64,000 bases of DNA from Nibribacter ruber (GTDB taxonomy: Bacteria > Bacteroidota > Bacteroidia > Cytophagales > Hymenobacteraceae), in NCBI RefSeq assembly GCF_009913235.1, contig NZ_CP047897.1:3719001-3783000 (forward strand), written 5' to 3'. Of this stretch, positions 10,624-18,748 are shown in pieces (positions within the stretch are counted from its first letter, which is position 1; each line of letters starts with the position of its first letter). A program made the position numbers and the translations under genes. Under the pieces are notes generated by a model, which did not search any database, was not told where the DNA came from, and was given only the letters and a program-made list of their open reading frames with translations.

Positions 10624-11090
10624 TTGCTGATGGTTAATTGCTGTTCGGTAATTGGTAGGAGCAGAGTGGTCCAATACTCTCACTGGCGTGAATACAATTT
10701 CATGACCTTCTCTTTTTGATTGGTGCATGCAGTGGGCTTTTCCTGAGAAGGTTCCTTCTTCCGGTGCCCATATGCCCTTCGCTTCATTGCTACCGCTAAG
10801 CGCTCGCGGCCGCGGGGCCCCGTCTTCCCGCCTCGCGCTGTACCAGCTTGCCTCTTCTGCGTGGAGACTGCTATGGTTGTCAAAGCGTTTCTGCCTTGTG
10901 GTGACCGTTGTTCTAACCTGAGGCGGCAACCTGCTTAGGCGACTCGACGGAAAGACTGGAATCGGTGCGTTTAGTAGAAGCCATTACCACTGGCGGATTC
11001 CCCCCTTGAGGGGGCGAAGGGGGATGTTTACTTCAGCAGGTAAATCAATCAACAATTGACAATCAACAATCAACAATCAGCAATCAAAAA
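10624..11090. other. 467-bp gene-free interval
   Basis: No credible gene. It holds a GC-rich stretch around 10800-10840 (NotI-like GCGGCCGC and GGGGCCCC), the G-rich hairpin element at 10996-11031 and most of the heptamer array. Short open frames on both strands here have no recognisable protein features and odd composition, so they were not called. Confidence 0.6.
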
Positions 11091-11095
11091 TCAAT
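10996..11095. repeat. Composite repeat: G-rich hairpin element plus AATCAAC heptamers
   Basis: At 10996-11031 a GATTCCCC...TTGAGGGGG...GATGTTTAC element can fold through C-run/G-run pairing. After 15 bases, seven 7-base units of the AATCAAC type run from 11047 to 11095. The last unit overlaps the stop codon of the rhodanese gene. The same two parts, with the G-rich part inverted, recur at 62704-62798. Confidence 0.8.
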
Positions 11096-11429
11096 ACGTA
11101 GGAAACGAGGGGTCTGCTTCTTTGGCCCAGGCGTGGAGGCCGCCTTTTAAGTTGAGGACGTTGGCAAACCCGAAACGCTGTTGCAGAAACAGGACCGCTT
11201 GGGCACTTCTAAAACCGTGGTGGCAGATGACTACCGTAGGGAGGGACGAGTCTAGTGTGCTTGCTTTTTTGGCCAGGTCGGTCAAGGGAATCAAGGTGCC
11301 GCCCAGGTGGCAGATGTCCCATTCCTGGGGTTCGCGCACGTCTAGGAGTTGCAGGGGTTCTGGCTGGTCCAGGCGTTGTTTGAGTTGGGTGGGCGTGATT
11401 TCTGGGATCATGGGGCAAAGGTACGGCAA
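11091..11429 (-). CDS. Single-domain rhodanese
   Basis: A 112-residue rhodanese-homology domain. The active-site loop is CHHGFRS, with the catalytic Cys near residue 70 followed by the arginine-bearing six-residue loop, and the LLDVREPQEW motif near residue 24 is typical. These proteins transfer or carry sulfane sulfur in the cytoplasm; the physiological acceptor is not indicated. The gene is divergent from pnuC, and its stop codon falls inside the AATCAAC heptamer array. Confidence 0.92.
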   Translation of the reverse strand: MPYLCPMIPEITPTQLKQRLDQPEPLQLLDVREPQEWDICHLGGTLIPLTDLAKKASTLDSSLPTVVICHHGFRSAQAVLFLQQRFGFANVLNLKGGLHAWAKEADPSFPTY

Positions 11430-11513
11430 AATAATTAGCTGGCAGGAGAGGAGAAAACCGTCAAACCCAGCCAGAAGCTTCTATTTTTGCGGGCGGCAAC
11501 ATCCAGAGAAAGG

Positions 11514-11551
11514 CGTTTTTGGCCTGTTTTCCAGGAAATAGCCCAAAAACG
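11514..11551. repeat. 38-bp intergenic palindrome, copy 4
   Basis: Intact copy with CCAG centre in the divergent gap between the rhodanese and pnuC genes. It ends 12 bases before the pnuC ATG, so it would sit in the pnuC 5' leader. Confidence 0.9.
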
Positions 11552-11563
11552 ACGCGCGCGCTT

Positions 11564-12178
11564 ATGGAATTCTTCACCGCAGACTATTGGGATTTGGCCA
11601 AGCTCACCGAGCTGGTGGGGTTTGTGTCGGGGTTGTTGTGCGTGTGGCTGGCGGCGCGACAGAACGTCTGGACGTTTCCGCTGGCGCTCATCAGTGCCGG
11701 TTTCTACGTGGTGGTGTTCAAAGACGCGCTCCTGTTCGCCGACATGGGCCTGCAGGTCATGTTCGCGGTGCTTAACTTTTACGGATGGTACCTGTGGCTC
11801 TATAAAAGCGGCGAACGCACAGAACGACCCGTCACCCACACGCTTCGTTGGCAATGGATTGTGTTACTGGTGCTGACGCCGCTCTTTACCTTTGGGCTAG
11901 GTAGATACCTGGACCTCACCACGCCGGCAGACATTCCGTACTGGGATGCGGGCACCACCGCCGTGAGTCTGGGCGCGCAGTGGCTCATGAGCCGCAAGAA
12001 GCTGGAAAACTGGCTCATTTGGCTGGCGGTAGACATCGTGTACGTACCCATTTACCTGCACAAAGAACTCTACCTCACGGCCGTCTTGTACGCCCTGTTC
12101 ATTCCCCTGGCCTGGATAGGCTACCGCGACTGGAAAAAGGACCTACAGCTGCATCAGGCAAGGCCAGAAGCAGGGTAA
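11564..12178 (+). CDS. pnuC: Nicotinamide riboside transporter PnuC
   Basis: A 204-residue integral membrane protein with about seven transmembrane segments and the PnuC signature region (NFYGWYLW near residues 75-82, and a WLMSRKKLENWLIWL segment near 140). PnuC facilitates uptake of nicotinamide riboside for NAD salvage. I place the start at the ATG at 11564 because an in-frame ATG 45 bases upstream lies inside the 38-bp palindrome and would add residues encoded by the repeat. A NadR-like kinase gene lies 2 kb downstream on the same strand; it would phosphorylate the imported riboside. Confidence 0.92.
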   Translation: MEFFTADYWDLAKLTELVGFVSGLLCVWLAARQNVWTFPLALISAGFYVVVFKDALLFADMGLQVMFAVLNFYGWYLWLYKSGERTERPVTHTLRWQWIVLLVLTPLFTFGLGRYLDLTTPADIPYWDAGTTAVSLGAQWLMSRKKLENWLIWLAVDIVYVPIYLHKELYLTAVLYALFIPLAWIGYRDWKKDLQLHQARPEAG

Positions 12179-12289
12179 AGGGTGCTGTTATACAAGTATT
12201 TACAACATACCTGCAGAAAAAGGTAACCATTTTAGGGCGCTTACGATTTAAACTAAGGAATAACAATTCCTTAACACAGCCCCTACCCA

Positions 12290-13153
12290 ATGAAACAACT
12301 AGTACGCGTCTGGCTTTCCCTTACCCTCACCTTGGGCGTTCTGACGCCGCAGGTGTTTGCCCAGGAAGCAGACTCCTTGAAAAAATACGAGGCCCCGGTG
12401 GTTGCCCAGGACACCCTCAAAAAGTACCAGGACTCCACCGTTCACCAAGCCACCACCAAGGCCCCGTTCTTCAAGTCCAAAGCCTTCAAGGCCACCATTG
12501 TGCCCGCCATCTTGATTGGCTATGGCCTCAGTACCATCAAAGGAAACGGAATTTACAGCAGCTATGACGCCCAGCGCGACCTGCAGCGCAACTTTCCCAA
12601 TTTCAAGACCTCCATTGATGACGCCCTGCTCATTGCCCCGTATGTAGAACTGGCGCTGGTGAACCTCTTAAACGTCAAGTCCAACCATGATTTCATCAAC
12701 ACGGCCCTGGTAATTGTCAAAGCCGAAGCCATTTTTGGCATCACCGTCTTTGGCATCAAGCAAGTCTCTGACCTGGAGCGGCCCAACGGGGAGAACTTTG
12801 AATCCATGCCTTCTGGCCACACGGCCCAGGCCTTTCTGGCAGCCTCCATTGTACACTCTGAGCTAAAGCACAGAAGCCCCTGGTACGGAGTGGGCGCGTA
12901 CACCATTGCCACGTCTGTAGGAGCGTTCAGGATGCTCAACAATAAGCACTGGCAGAGTGATGTGTTTGTGGGCGCGGGCATTGGCATGCTGTCCTCTCAC
13001 CTGGCCTACCTCTCGCACCGTAACCGCTGGGGCAGAAAGCCTTCCATTGTCATGTCGCCTACCTACGTGTTTGGCCAACCGGGCTTCGCGCTCAACCTCA
13101 ACCTAGACGAATACAAGAAGCGCAAGCAGGATCCGCTGTACTACAAGAACTAG
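12290..13153 (+). CDS. PAP2-family phosphatase, secreted
   Basis: A 287-residue protein with a signal peptide (cleavage after VFA near residue 24). The C-terminal half carries the three-part PAP2 phosphatase signature: KQVSDLERP (near 158-166), PSGH (near 175-178) and RMLNNKHWQSD (near 213-223), which supply the catalytic His, Lys and Arg residues. Family members hydrolyse lipid phosphates such as undecaprenyl pyrophosphate or phosphatidic acid at the membrane or in the periplasm; the substrate here is not determined. The gap to pnuC is 111 bases. A hairpin follows the stop codon. Confidence 0.92.
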   Translation: MKQLVRVWLSLTLTLGVLTPQVFAQEADSLKKYEAPVVAQDTLKKYQDSTVHQATTKAPFFKSKAFKATIVPAILIGYGLSTIKGNGIYSSYDAQRDLQRNFPNFKTSIDDALLIAPYVELALVNLLNVKSNHDFINTALVIVKAEAIFGITVFGIKQVSDLERPNGENFESMPSGHTAQAFLAASIVHSELKHRSPWYGVGAYTIATSVGAFRMLNNKHWQSDVFVGAGIGMLSSHLAYLSHRNRWGRKPSIVMSPTYVFGQPGFALNLNLDEYKKRKQDPLYYKN

Positions 13154-13198
13154 CTATTTGGGTTTACTTACATCTTAACATTTGAGAGGTTTCAAATA

Positions 13199-13233
13199 AA
13201 CGTCGTCTGTTGCAATCTGCGGCAGACGACGTT
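13199..13233 (+). terminator. Hairpin after the PAP2 gene
   Basis: A perfect 11-base stem (AACGTCGTCTG with its complement) with a 13-base loop, 45 bases after the stop codon. It is followed by CTCTATT rather than a strong T-run. Probable terminator. Confidence 0.6.
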
Positions 13234-13294
13234 CTCTATTAGGGGCTGGGGTAGTTACGTTTCTGTTTTAACCCACATGATTGACGGGTTCTTA

Positions 13295-13302
13295 TATTTT
13301 TG
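13295..13302 (+). promoter_or_regulatory. Candidate -7 box for the DUF2490 gene
   Basis: TATTTTTG matches TAnnTTTG 54 bases before the chosen ATG. A TTG is present upstream, but only 11 bases away, so the -33 element is uncertain. Confidence 0.35.
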
Positions 13303-13356
13303 TGCTTCACTTGGCGGAAGGGCTTGTGCAGGGTCTTCTGTTGCCTTTCATACTAT

Positions 13357-14103
13357 ATGAGAAACCAGATTATAGTTGCAGTGCTTTTAATGGGCTTTTC
13401 CTCCAATCTAGCGCTGGCGCAGGTAGAAAGAAAATACACCACCCACGTGCAGGGTTGGTATGCCTATAAAGGAGACCATTTCTTTACAGACAAGTGGGGG
13501 CTTAACACCGAACTCCATGCCAGGAGAGCCCGCTTTGTGGACCCCTTACAGTTTATAGCGCAGGGAGGCATGCATTACAAGCTTTCCAACAACGTGCAGC
13601 TGACCACCGCCTACACGTTCACCCACACCCACCCTTACAGTGATGCTCCGGCGTTAAACCATTTCTCTGAGCACCGCATCACAGAACAGCTATTATTGAA
13701 GGCAGACTACGGTCCTTTGCTGCTGCAGCACCGGTTCAGGCTGGAGCAACGGTTCATTAAGCGGCCCGCGCAGGAGAACGCCACCTACCTGAACCGGGCT
13801 CGCTACCAGGTCAAAGTCACCTTGCCGTTGATGGGCAGTACGTTGGAGGAGAAGGAACCGTATGTGGCCGCGTCTAATGAAGTGTTCATCAACTTCGGGG
13901 AGAGCGTGCAGGCTAACATCTTTGACCAGAACCGCGCCTATGCCGGGCTGGGGTATAAGTTTAGTAAAGCCGCCTCTCTGGAGATTGGCTACCTGCACCA
14001 GTTGGTGCAACAGAGTAACGGCATCAACTTCTTGAGTAACCACACCCTGCAGGTTCAGGTAGGCTATAACCTAGACTTCAGGCCGGCGGCCGTAACCCCG
14101 TGA
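13357..14103 (+). CDS. DUF2490-family outer-membrane beta-barrel protein
   Basis: A 248-residue protein. The ATG at 13357 is chosen because it begins a clean signal peptide (MRNQIIVAVLLMGF, cleavage after ALA near residue 20); an upstream ATG would bury it. The mature part consists of alternating short beta strands with regular aromatic ends, resembling the DUF2490 outer-membrane proteins of Bacteroidota. Function is unknown in the family. It stands alone between a terminator-like hairpin upstream and another directly after its stop codon. Confidence 0.8.
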   Translation: MRNQIIVAVLLMGFSSNLALAQVERKYTTHVQGWYAYKGDHFFTDKWGLNTELHARRARFVDPLQFIAQGGMHYKLSNNVQLTTAYTFTHTHPYSDAPALNHFSEHRITEQLLLKADYGPLLLQHRFRLEQRFIKRPAQENATYLNRARYQVKVTLPLMGSTLEEKEPYVAASNEVFINFGESVQANIFDQNRAYAGLGYKFSKAASLEIGYLHQLVQQSNGINFLSNHTLQVQVGYNLDFRPAAVTP

Positions 14104-14108
14104 TAGGT

Positions 14109-14135
14109 CAAGGTAGCCGGTTTTTCCCTACCTTG
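14109..14135 (+). terminator. Hairpin after the DUF2490 gene
   Basis: An 8-base stem (CAAGGTAG with CTACCTTG) with an 11-base loop, starting 6 bases after the stop codon. A copy of the 38-bp palindrome follows 12 bases later. Confidence 0.5.
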
Positions 14136-14146
14136 GCGGCGGTTTC

Positions 14147-14184
14147 CGTTTTTGGCCTGTTTTCTAGAAATCAGACCAAAAACG
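14147..14184. repeat. 38-bp intergenic palindrome, copy 5
   Basis: Copy with a CTAG centre and two arm mismatches, between two plus-strand genes. It ends 25 bases before the NadR-like GTG start. Confidence 0.88.
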
Positions 14185-14209
14185 AAGGCAGAATCAAGGC
14201 CAACCCGCT

Positions 14210-14725
14210 GTGAAAAAAATAGCCATTACCGGACCCGAAAGCACCGGCAAGTCTACGCTTGCCGCTCATTTGGCCGCGCATTTCCAGGCGCCCTGGGTAC
14301 CCGAATATGCCCGGGCGTATATAGAAAAACTGGACCGGCCGTACGCCGCCTCAGACCTGGACGAGATACTGAAAGGCCAGCTGGCCCTTTGGCAGAAAGC
14401 CGAGGACGCTCAACCCCACCTTCTGTTTCTGGACACCGAGGCCCTGGTCATGAAAATCTGGGCAGAACACGCCTACGGCCAGGCCTCGGATTTCATTCTG
14501 CAGGAGCTTAAAAAACAGGAGATAGACCTGTATTTGCTTCTGGATGTTGATTTGCCTTGGGAGCCAGACCCGCAGCGCGAGCATCCGCATTTGCGTGATT
14601 ATTTCTACCAGTGGTACAAGCGTGAGTTGCAAGAAATGGGCGCGCCCTTCGTGGAGATATCTGGCAAACATGACAGCCGGTTCCAGTCTGCCGTACAAGC
14701 CGTAGAACAGCTGCTTGCCAAGTAA
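14210..14725 (+). CDS. NadR-like nicotinamide riboside kinase domain protein
   Basis: A 171-residue P-loop protein that begins with the Walker A motif GPESTGKST (residues 8-16), followed by WVPEYAR (near 30-36), both typical of the ribosylnicotinamide kinase domain of NadR (AAA_28). A stand-alone kinase of this type phosphorylates nicotinamide riboside to NMN. No DNA-binding or adenylyltransferase domain is present, unlike full-length NadR. The start codon is GTG. It is 2 kb downstream of pnuC on the same strand, consistent with riboside uptake followed by trapping as NMN. Confidence 0.85.
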   Translation: MKKIAITGPESTGKSTLAAHLAAHFQAPWVPEYARAYIEKLDRPYAASDLDEILKGQLALWQKAEDAQPHLLFLDTEALVMKIWAEHAYGQASDFILQELKKQEIDLYLLLDVDLPWEPDPQREHPHLRDYFYQWYKRELQEMGAPFVEISGKHDSRFQSAVQAVEQLLAK

Positions 14726-14769
14726 GCTTTTAGACACGTTTCCAAACCTCAGAACCCAAGACTCCTGCT

Positions 14770-15651
14770 ATGGCCATTGCCTATTTAGAAAACGACCTGG
14801 TGCGCATAGGCGTGAAAAGCCACGGCGCCGAACTGTGTTCTTTTATCAAGAAATCTGACCAGAGAGAGTACATCTGGCAGGCGCATCCTGAGTTCTGGAA
14901 CCGCCACGCGCCCGTGCTTTTCCCTATTGTGGGCCGCCTGCCCAAAGACCAATACCTGCACCAGGGCCAGACCTACTCCTTGCCGCAGCACGGCTTTGCC
15001 CGAGACCTGGAATTTGCGCTGATTTCTCAGGAGGCAGCCCATCTGGTCTATGAGCTCAAGGCCAATGACGCCACGCGGTCCGTGTATCCGTTTGAATTCT
15101 CGCTACAGATAAGCTACACGCTAGAAAACCAGACCTTGCAGGTGGGCTACCGCGTGCAGCATTTGGGCGAAGGGGAGATGCTGTTTTCCATTGGCGCGCA
15201 CCCAGCCTTCCACTGCCCCATGACGCCCAACACAGCGTTTGAAGACTATTACCTGGAATTCTCCCAGCCCGAAACCCTGGCCCGCTACCTGCTGCAAGAC
15301 GGCACCGGCCTGCAGAACGGCCAGACAGAACCGGTGCTGGACAACATGGCCGTCTTGCCTTTGCGCTACCAGCAGTATGAGAAAGATGCGCTGGTGTTCA
15401 AGAACGTTCGGTCAGAAAAACTCACCTTGAAATGCGACCAGCACCCCTACTTTGTGCAGATGCAGTATGAGGGTTTCCCGTATCTGGGCATCTGGACCAA
15501 ATCCGCCGGAGCTCCTTTTCTGTGCATTGAGCCCTGGCACGGCATTGCCGGCACCGCGGGCCCGCCCGTAGAGCTCAGTGAAAAAGAAGGAATGCTGTCC
15601 CTGGGTACGCAGCAAGTCTTTGAAGCCAGTTACACCATTGCCATAGGATAA
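14770..15651 (+). CDS. Aldose 1-epimerase family protein (LacX-like)
   Basis: A 293-residue protein of the galactose mutarotase fold (Aldose_epim, LacX-like subgroup). Recognisable stretches are PVLFPIVGRL (near 49-58), QHGFARDLEF (near 75-84), IGAHPAFHCP (near 145-154, carrying the conserved catalytic-type His) and CIEPWHG (near 255-261). It is probably a cytoplasmic sugar or sugar-phosphate mutarotase; substrate unknown. It starts 44 bases after the NadR-like gene and may be cotranscribed. Confidence 0.88.
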   Translation: MAIAYLENDLVRIGVKSHGAELCSFIKKSDQREYIWQAHPEFWNRHAPVLFPIVGRLPKDQYLHQGQTYSLPQHGFARDLEFALISQEAAHLVYELKANDATRSVYPFEFSLQISYTLENQTLQVGYRVQHLGEGEMLFSIGAHPAFHCPMTPNTAFEDYYLEFSQPETLARYLLQDGTGLQNGQTEPVLDNMAVLPLRYQQYEKDALVFKNVRSEKLTLKCDQHPYFVQMQYEGFPYLGIWTKSAGAPFLCIEPWHGIAGTAGPPVELSEKEGMLSLGTQQVFEASYTIAIG

Positions 15652-15653
15652 GC

Positions 15654-15691
15654 CGTTTTTGGGCTATTTTCTGGAAAACAGGCAAAAAACG
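15654..15691. repeat. 38-bp intergenic palindrome, copy 6
   Basis: Intact copy with CTGG centre between two plus-strand genes, starting 2 bases after the stop codon of the aldose epimerase-like gene. Confidence 0.92.
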
Positions 15692-15707
15692 ATCACTACA
15701 ACTTACT

Positions 15708-16154
15708 ATGTCTACCCTCTACTTTTACGCCAAAGACGAGCCGTTTGGGGAGTTCTCCAAATTCGCGGAGTTTGGCGTGGCCCTGGGCGGGAAATGGTGG
15801 CCCACTGTGGAGCATTATTTCCAGGCCATGAAGTTCTCAGACGCCGCCTATCAGGAAAAAATCAGAATCGCGTCCTCGCCTAAAAAAGCTAGGGAGCTAG
15901 GCAGAACCCGCCAGGTGCAGATTAGGCCAGACTGGGACTAGGTGCGGGATTCTTTTATGCTGCAGGCCGTAAGAACCAAATTCAAGACACACGCGTCCAT
16001 TCAGGCACTGCTGCTTTCCACCACGGCAGACCTAGCCGAAAGCTCGCCGTATGATTTCTACTGGGGCATTGGGGCAGATGGCTCAGGCCAGAACAAACTT
16101 GGCCAGATCTTAATGCAGGTGCGGGAAGAGCTACTGGCAGACCAAAGCAAATAA
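15708..16154 (+). pseudogene. NADAR (YbiA-like) gene interrupted by an in-frame TAG
   Basis: The ATG at 15708 opens a NADAR/DUF1768 domain: LYFYAKDEPFGEFSKF at the start, then WPTVEHYFQAMKF near residues 27-39. A TAG at 15939-15941 (codon 78) interrupts it within the conserved DWD-x-VR segment, and the same frame continues to 16154 with the rest of the domain (WGIGADGSGQNKLGQILM). Joined, the product would be about 148 residues, the normal length for YbiA-type proteins, which hydrolyse N-glycosidic bonds of reactive riboflavin intermediates or ADP-ribose derivatives. Only one codon is wrong; GAG, AAG or CAG to TAG needs one change. It could be a recent pseudogene, a sequencing error, or two separate pieces; the second piece could start at GTG 15942. 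Confidence 0.85.
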
Positions 16155-16187
16155 ATCCACCGTCCTCATTTCAACCTGCAGCAAAAC

Positions 16188-16225
16188 CGTTTTTGGGCTG
16201 TTTTCTGGGAAATACGCCAAAAACG
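16188..16225. repeat. 38-bp intergenic palindrome, copy 7
   Basis: Copy with CTGG centre downstream of the NADAR gene and upstream of the exporter operon. Confidence 0.9.
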
Positions 16226-16398
16226 GATTGCCGCAGGTGCTGTATGGCTTGAAAGATGAGGCCTAAAGGAACTGTCTTTTCAACTTCTGGTAAAATGATG
16301 AGTATCATGTAAGAAGGCGTCATGGCAGGGGTGGGATTGGGCAGGTTTTTCCTTTCTTTGCAGCAATGCCGGCTGGCAATGGATTTGGAGAAAATGCC

Positions 16399-17487
16399 AT
16401 GAAAAAATGCTTTCCGCTTATAGTGCTGCTGTGGCTGGTTTCCTGTGCAGACAAACAGGAGAAAATAAAGCCTCGCCTGAGCGACATCACAGAATCTGTG
16501 TACGCATCGGGTACGGTGAAAGCCGCCGGTCAGTACACCGCCTTTCCCGTGGTGAGCGGCATTGTGCAAACCATTCTGGTAGAGCCCGGAGACACCGTGC
16601 AAAAAGGAACCCCGCTGTTTTTGCTGGAAGACAATACCGCCACTCTAAACGCCCGCAACGCCCAACTAGCCCTGGAACTGAGCAAAGAAGCCAATCTTTC
16701 TTCTTCCGGAAGGGTGCAGGAGGCCAGAGCCGCCGTGCGCATTGCCCGCGAAAAATACCACTTGGACTCCGCGCTCTACCAACGCCAGCAGCGTCTATTG
16801 GCCGGAGATGCCAGTACCAAGGTAGAGGTGGAGCAGCGCCGGCTGGCCTACATTTCATCGCGCAGCAACTACACGGCCGCCCGGGCCAATCTGGCACTGC
16901 TCAACAAGCAACTGCGCAATGAACTGCAGCGCGCCAACGTGACCTATGACATCAGCAAGCAGCTTCAGAATGATTTTGTGGTAAGATCCAGCATCTCGGG
17001 CAAGGTGTATGACGTGCTCAAAGAGAAAGGCGAACTGGTGAGCCCGCAGACGCCGCTGGCCGTGATTGGGCAGACAAAAAGCTTTTTGCTGGAGCTGCGG
17101 GTAGACGAGAATGATATTGTGCAGGTGCGCGTGGGCCAGCCCGTAGAAATCAGCATGGACAGTTACAAGGGGCAGGTGTTTGAGGGCGTGGTGGAGAAAA
17201 TCTACCCCATCATGAACGAGCGGTCGCGCACGTTTCAGGTAGACGCCCGTTTTGTGAACCCGCCGGCCACGCTTTACCCCAACCTTTCTGCCGAAGCCAA
17301 CATTGTGCTACAGGCCAAGAAAAGAGCTTTACTGCTTCCGGTGGAGTACCTGGTAGACGGCCGCTACGTGCTGGTGGCCCCAGACCAGAAGCGCGAAGTG
17401 AAAATAGGCTTACGCGATTACCGCAAGGTGGAGATTCTGCAGGGCCTGGACACCGCCACCTTTGTGTACAAACCACAGCAGCCATGA
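16399..17487 (+). CDS. HlyD/MacA-like periplasmic adaptor lipoprotein
   Basis: A 362-residue membrane-fusion (adaptor) protein. The ATG at 16399 is chosen because it gives a compact lipoprotein signal (MKKCFPLIVLLWLVSC). A lipoyl/barrel-sandwich half (VEPGDTVQKGTPLFLLED near 60-75), an alpha-helical hairpin and a returning half (VVRSSISGKVYDV near 195) are visible, followed by a beta-barrel domain. It should bridge an inner-membrane ABC pump to an outer-membrane channel; no TolC-like gene lies here. It overlaps the permease gene by 4 bases (ATGA), so translation is coupled. Confidence 0.9.
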   Translation: MKKCFPLIVLLWLVSCADKQEKIKPRLSDITESVYASGTVKAAGQYTAFPVVSGIVQTILVEPGDTVQKGTPLFLLEDNTATLNARNAQLALELSKEANLSSSGRVQEARAAVRIAREKYHLDSALYQRQQRLLAGDASTKVEVEQRRLAYISSRSNYTAARANLALLNKQLRNELQRANVTYDISKQLQNDFVVRSSISGKVYDVLKEKGELVSPQTPLAVIGQTKSFLLELRVDENDIVQVRVGQPVEISMDSYKGQVFEGVVEKIYPIMNERSRTFQVDARFVNPPATLYPNLSAEANIVLQAKKRALLLPVEYLVDGRYVLVAPDQKREVKIGLRDYRKVEILQGLDTATFVYKPQQP

Positions 17488-18743
17488 ACGCCAAACTCAT
17501 CCTGAACATTGCCGTGGGGCTGCTGCGGGCGCGCATACGGCAGTCTGTGGTTGCGGCGGCGGGCGTGACGTTTGGCATTGGAATGTTCATTGCGCTGGTC
17601 AGTTTCATGAACGGGCTCAACCAGCTGCTGGACGGCCTCATCCTTAACCGGCTACCCCACGTGCGGCTCTACAATGAGATAAAACCCTCTAAGGTGCAGG
17701 CCGTGGAACAGGCCTCAAAGTACGCCGGGTATGAGCACTTCATCAGGTCTGTCAAGCCCAAGGACCGCGGCAAGGAGCTCTACAACAGCCAGGCCATTCT
17801 CAAGTCTCTGGCGCAAGACCCGCGCGTGGTGGGGGTGGCGCCCAAAGCCATCACGCAGGTGTTCTACAATACGGGCACCATTGAGCTGGGCGGCGTGATA
17901 GATGGCATAGACGTGGTCATGGAAGACAAGCTGTTCCATTTGAGTAACTACATCATTGAAGGCAGCCTGCAGGATTTGGCCACAGTCTCCAATAGCATTA
18001 TCCTGGGCAAGGGCATTGCGCAGAAAATGATGGTAGACTTGGGTGATGTGGTCAGAATCACGGCGCCCAACGGACAGCAGGCCACGTTAAAAGTGGTGGG
18101 CGTTGTGCAGCTGGGCGTCATGGAGATTGATAACATCCAGAGTTACGCCTCTATTGAGACCGTGCAGAAACTGCTGGGCCAGCCCTCTGCCTACCTCACC
18201 GACATTCAAGTAAACCTCACCGACCTGAACCTGGCCCCGGCCACTGCCAGGGAGTACGCCGCCCTGTACGGCCTGGAAGCCACCGACATCCAGACGGCCA
18301 ACTCCCAGTTTGAGACGGGCAGCAACATCAGGAGCATTATTTCTTACGTGGTGGGCATCACGCTGCTCATTGTGGCCGGTTTTGGCATTTACAACATCCT
18401 CAACATGATGATTTATGAGAAGATGGACGCCATTGCCATTCTCAAGGCCACCGGCTTCTCGGCGCAAGACGTGCAGGCCATCTTTCTTTCCCTGTCCATG
18501 ATCATTGGCGTGGCCGGGGGCGTGATGGGGCTGCTGCTGGGCTATGGCATTTCTGTGATCATTGACAACGTGCCGTTCAAGACGGAGTCGCTGCCCACCA
18601 TCACCACGTATCCTGTGTACTTCAACCCGGTGTTCTACCTCATTGGCATTACATTCGCGCTGGTGACCACGTATTTTGCCGGCCTGTTTCCGGCGCGCAA
18701 GGCCAGCAAGACAGACCCGGTAAGCATTATCAGAGGCAAATAA
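17484..18743 (+). CDS. ABC transporter permease, MacB/FtsX-LolC type
   Basis: A 419-residue permease with an N-terminal transmembrane segment (about 20-45), a large periplasmic MacB_PCD-like domain (about 50-270) and three C-terminal transmembrane helices of the FtsX fold (about 285-410). The cytoplasmic loop YEKMDAIAILKATGFSAQDV is the typical coupling segment. Family members export lipoproteins, peptides or drugs rather than importing solutes. It overlaps the adaptor gene by 4 bases and precedes the ATPase gene by 5 bases. Confidence 0.92.
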   Translation: MNAKLILNIAVGLLRARIRQSVVAAAGVTFGIGMFIALVSFMNGLNQLLDGLILNRLPHVRLYNEIKPSKVQAVEQASKYAGYEHFIRSVKPKDRGKELYNSQAILKSLAQDPRVVGVAPKAITQVFYNTGTIELGGVIDGIDVVMEDKLFHLSNYIIEGSLQDLATVSNSIILGKGIAQKMMVDLGDVVRITAPNGQQATLKVVGVVQLGVMEIDNIQSYASIETVQKLLGQPSAYLTDIQVNLTDLNLAPATAREYAALYGLEATDIQTANSQFETGSNIRSIISYVVGITLLIVAGFGIYNILNMMIYEKMDAIAILKATGFSAQDVQAIFLSLSMIIGVAGGVMGLLLGYGISVIIDNVPFKTESLPTITTYPVYFNPVFYLIGITFALVTTYFAGLFPARKASKTDPVSIIRGK

Positions 18744-18748
18744 AGACC

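Noticed and set aside
10573-10929. Minus-strand and overlapping open frames of 60-120 codons in the gap upstream of guaB
   Set aside because: They cross the repeat and GC-rich intergenic sequence, contain no recognisable domain and have highly basic, low-complexity products. Non-coding is more likely.
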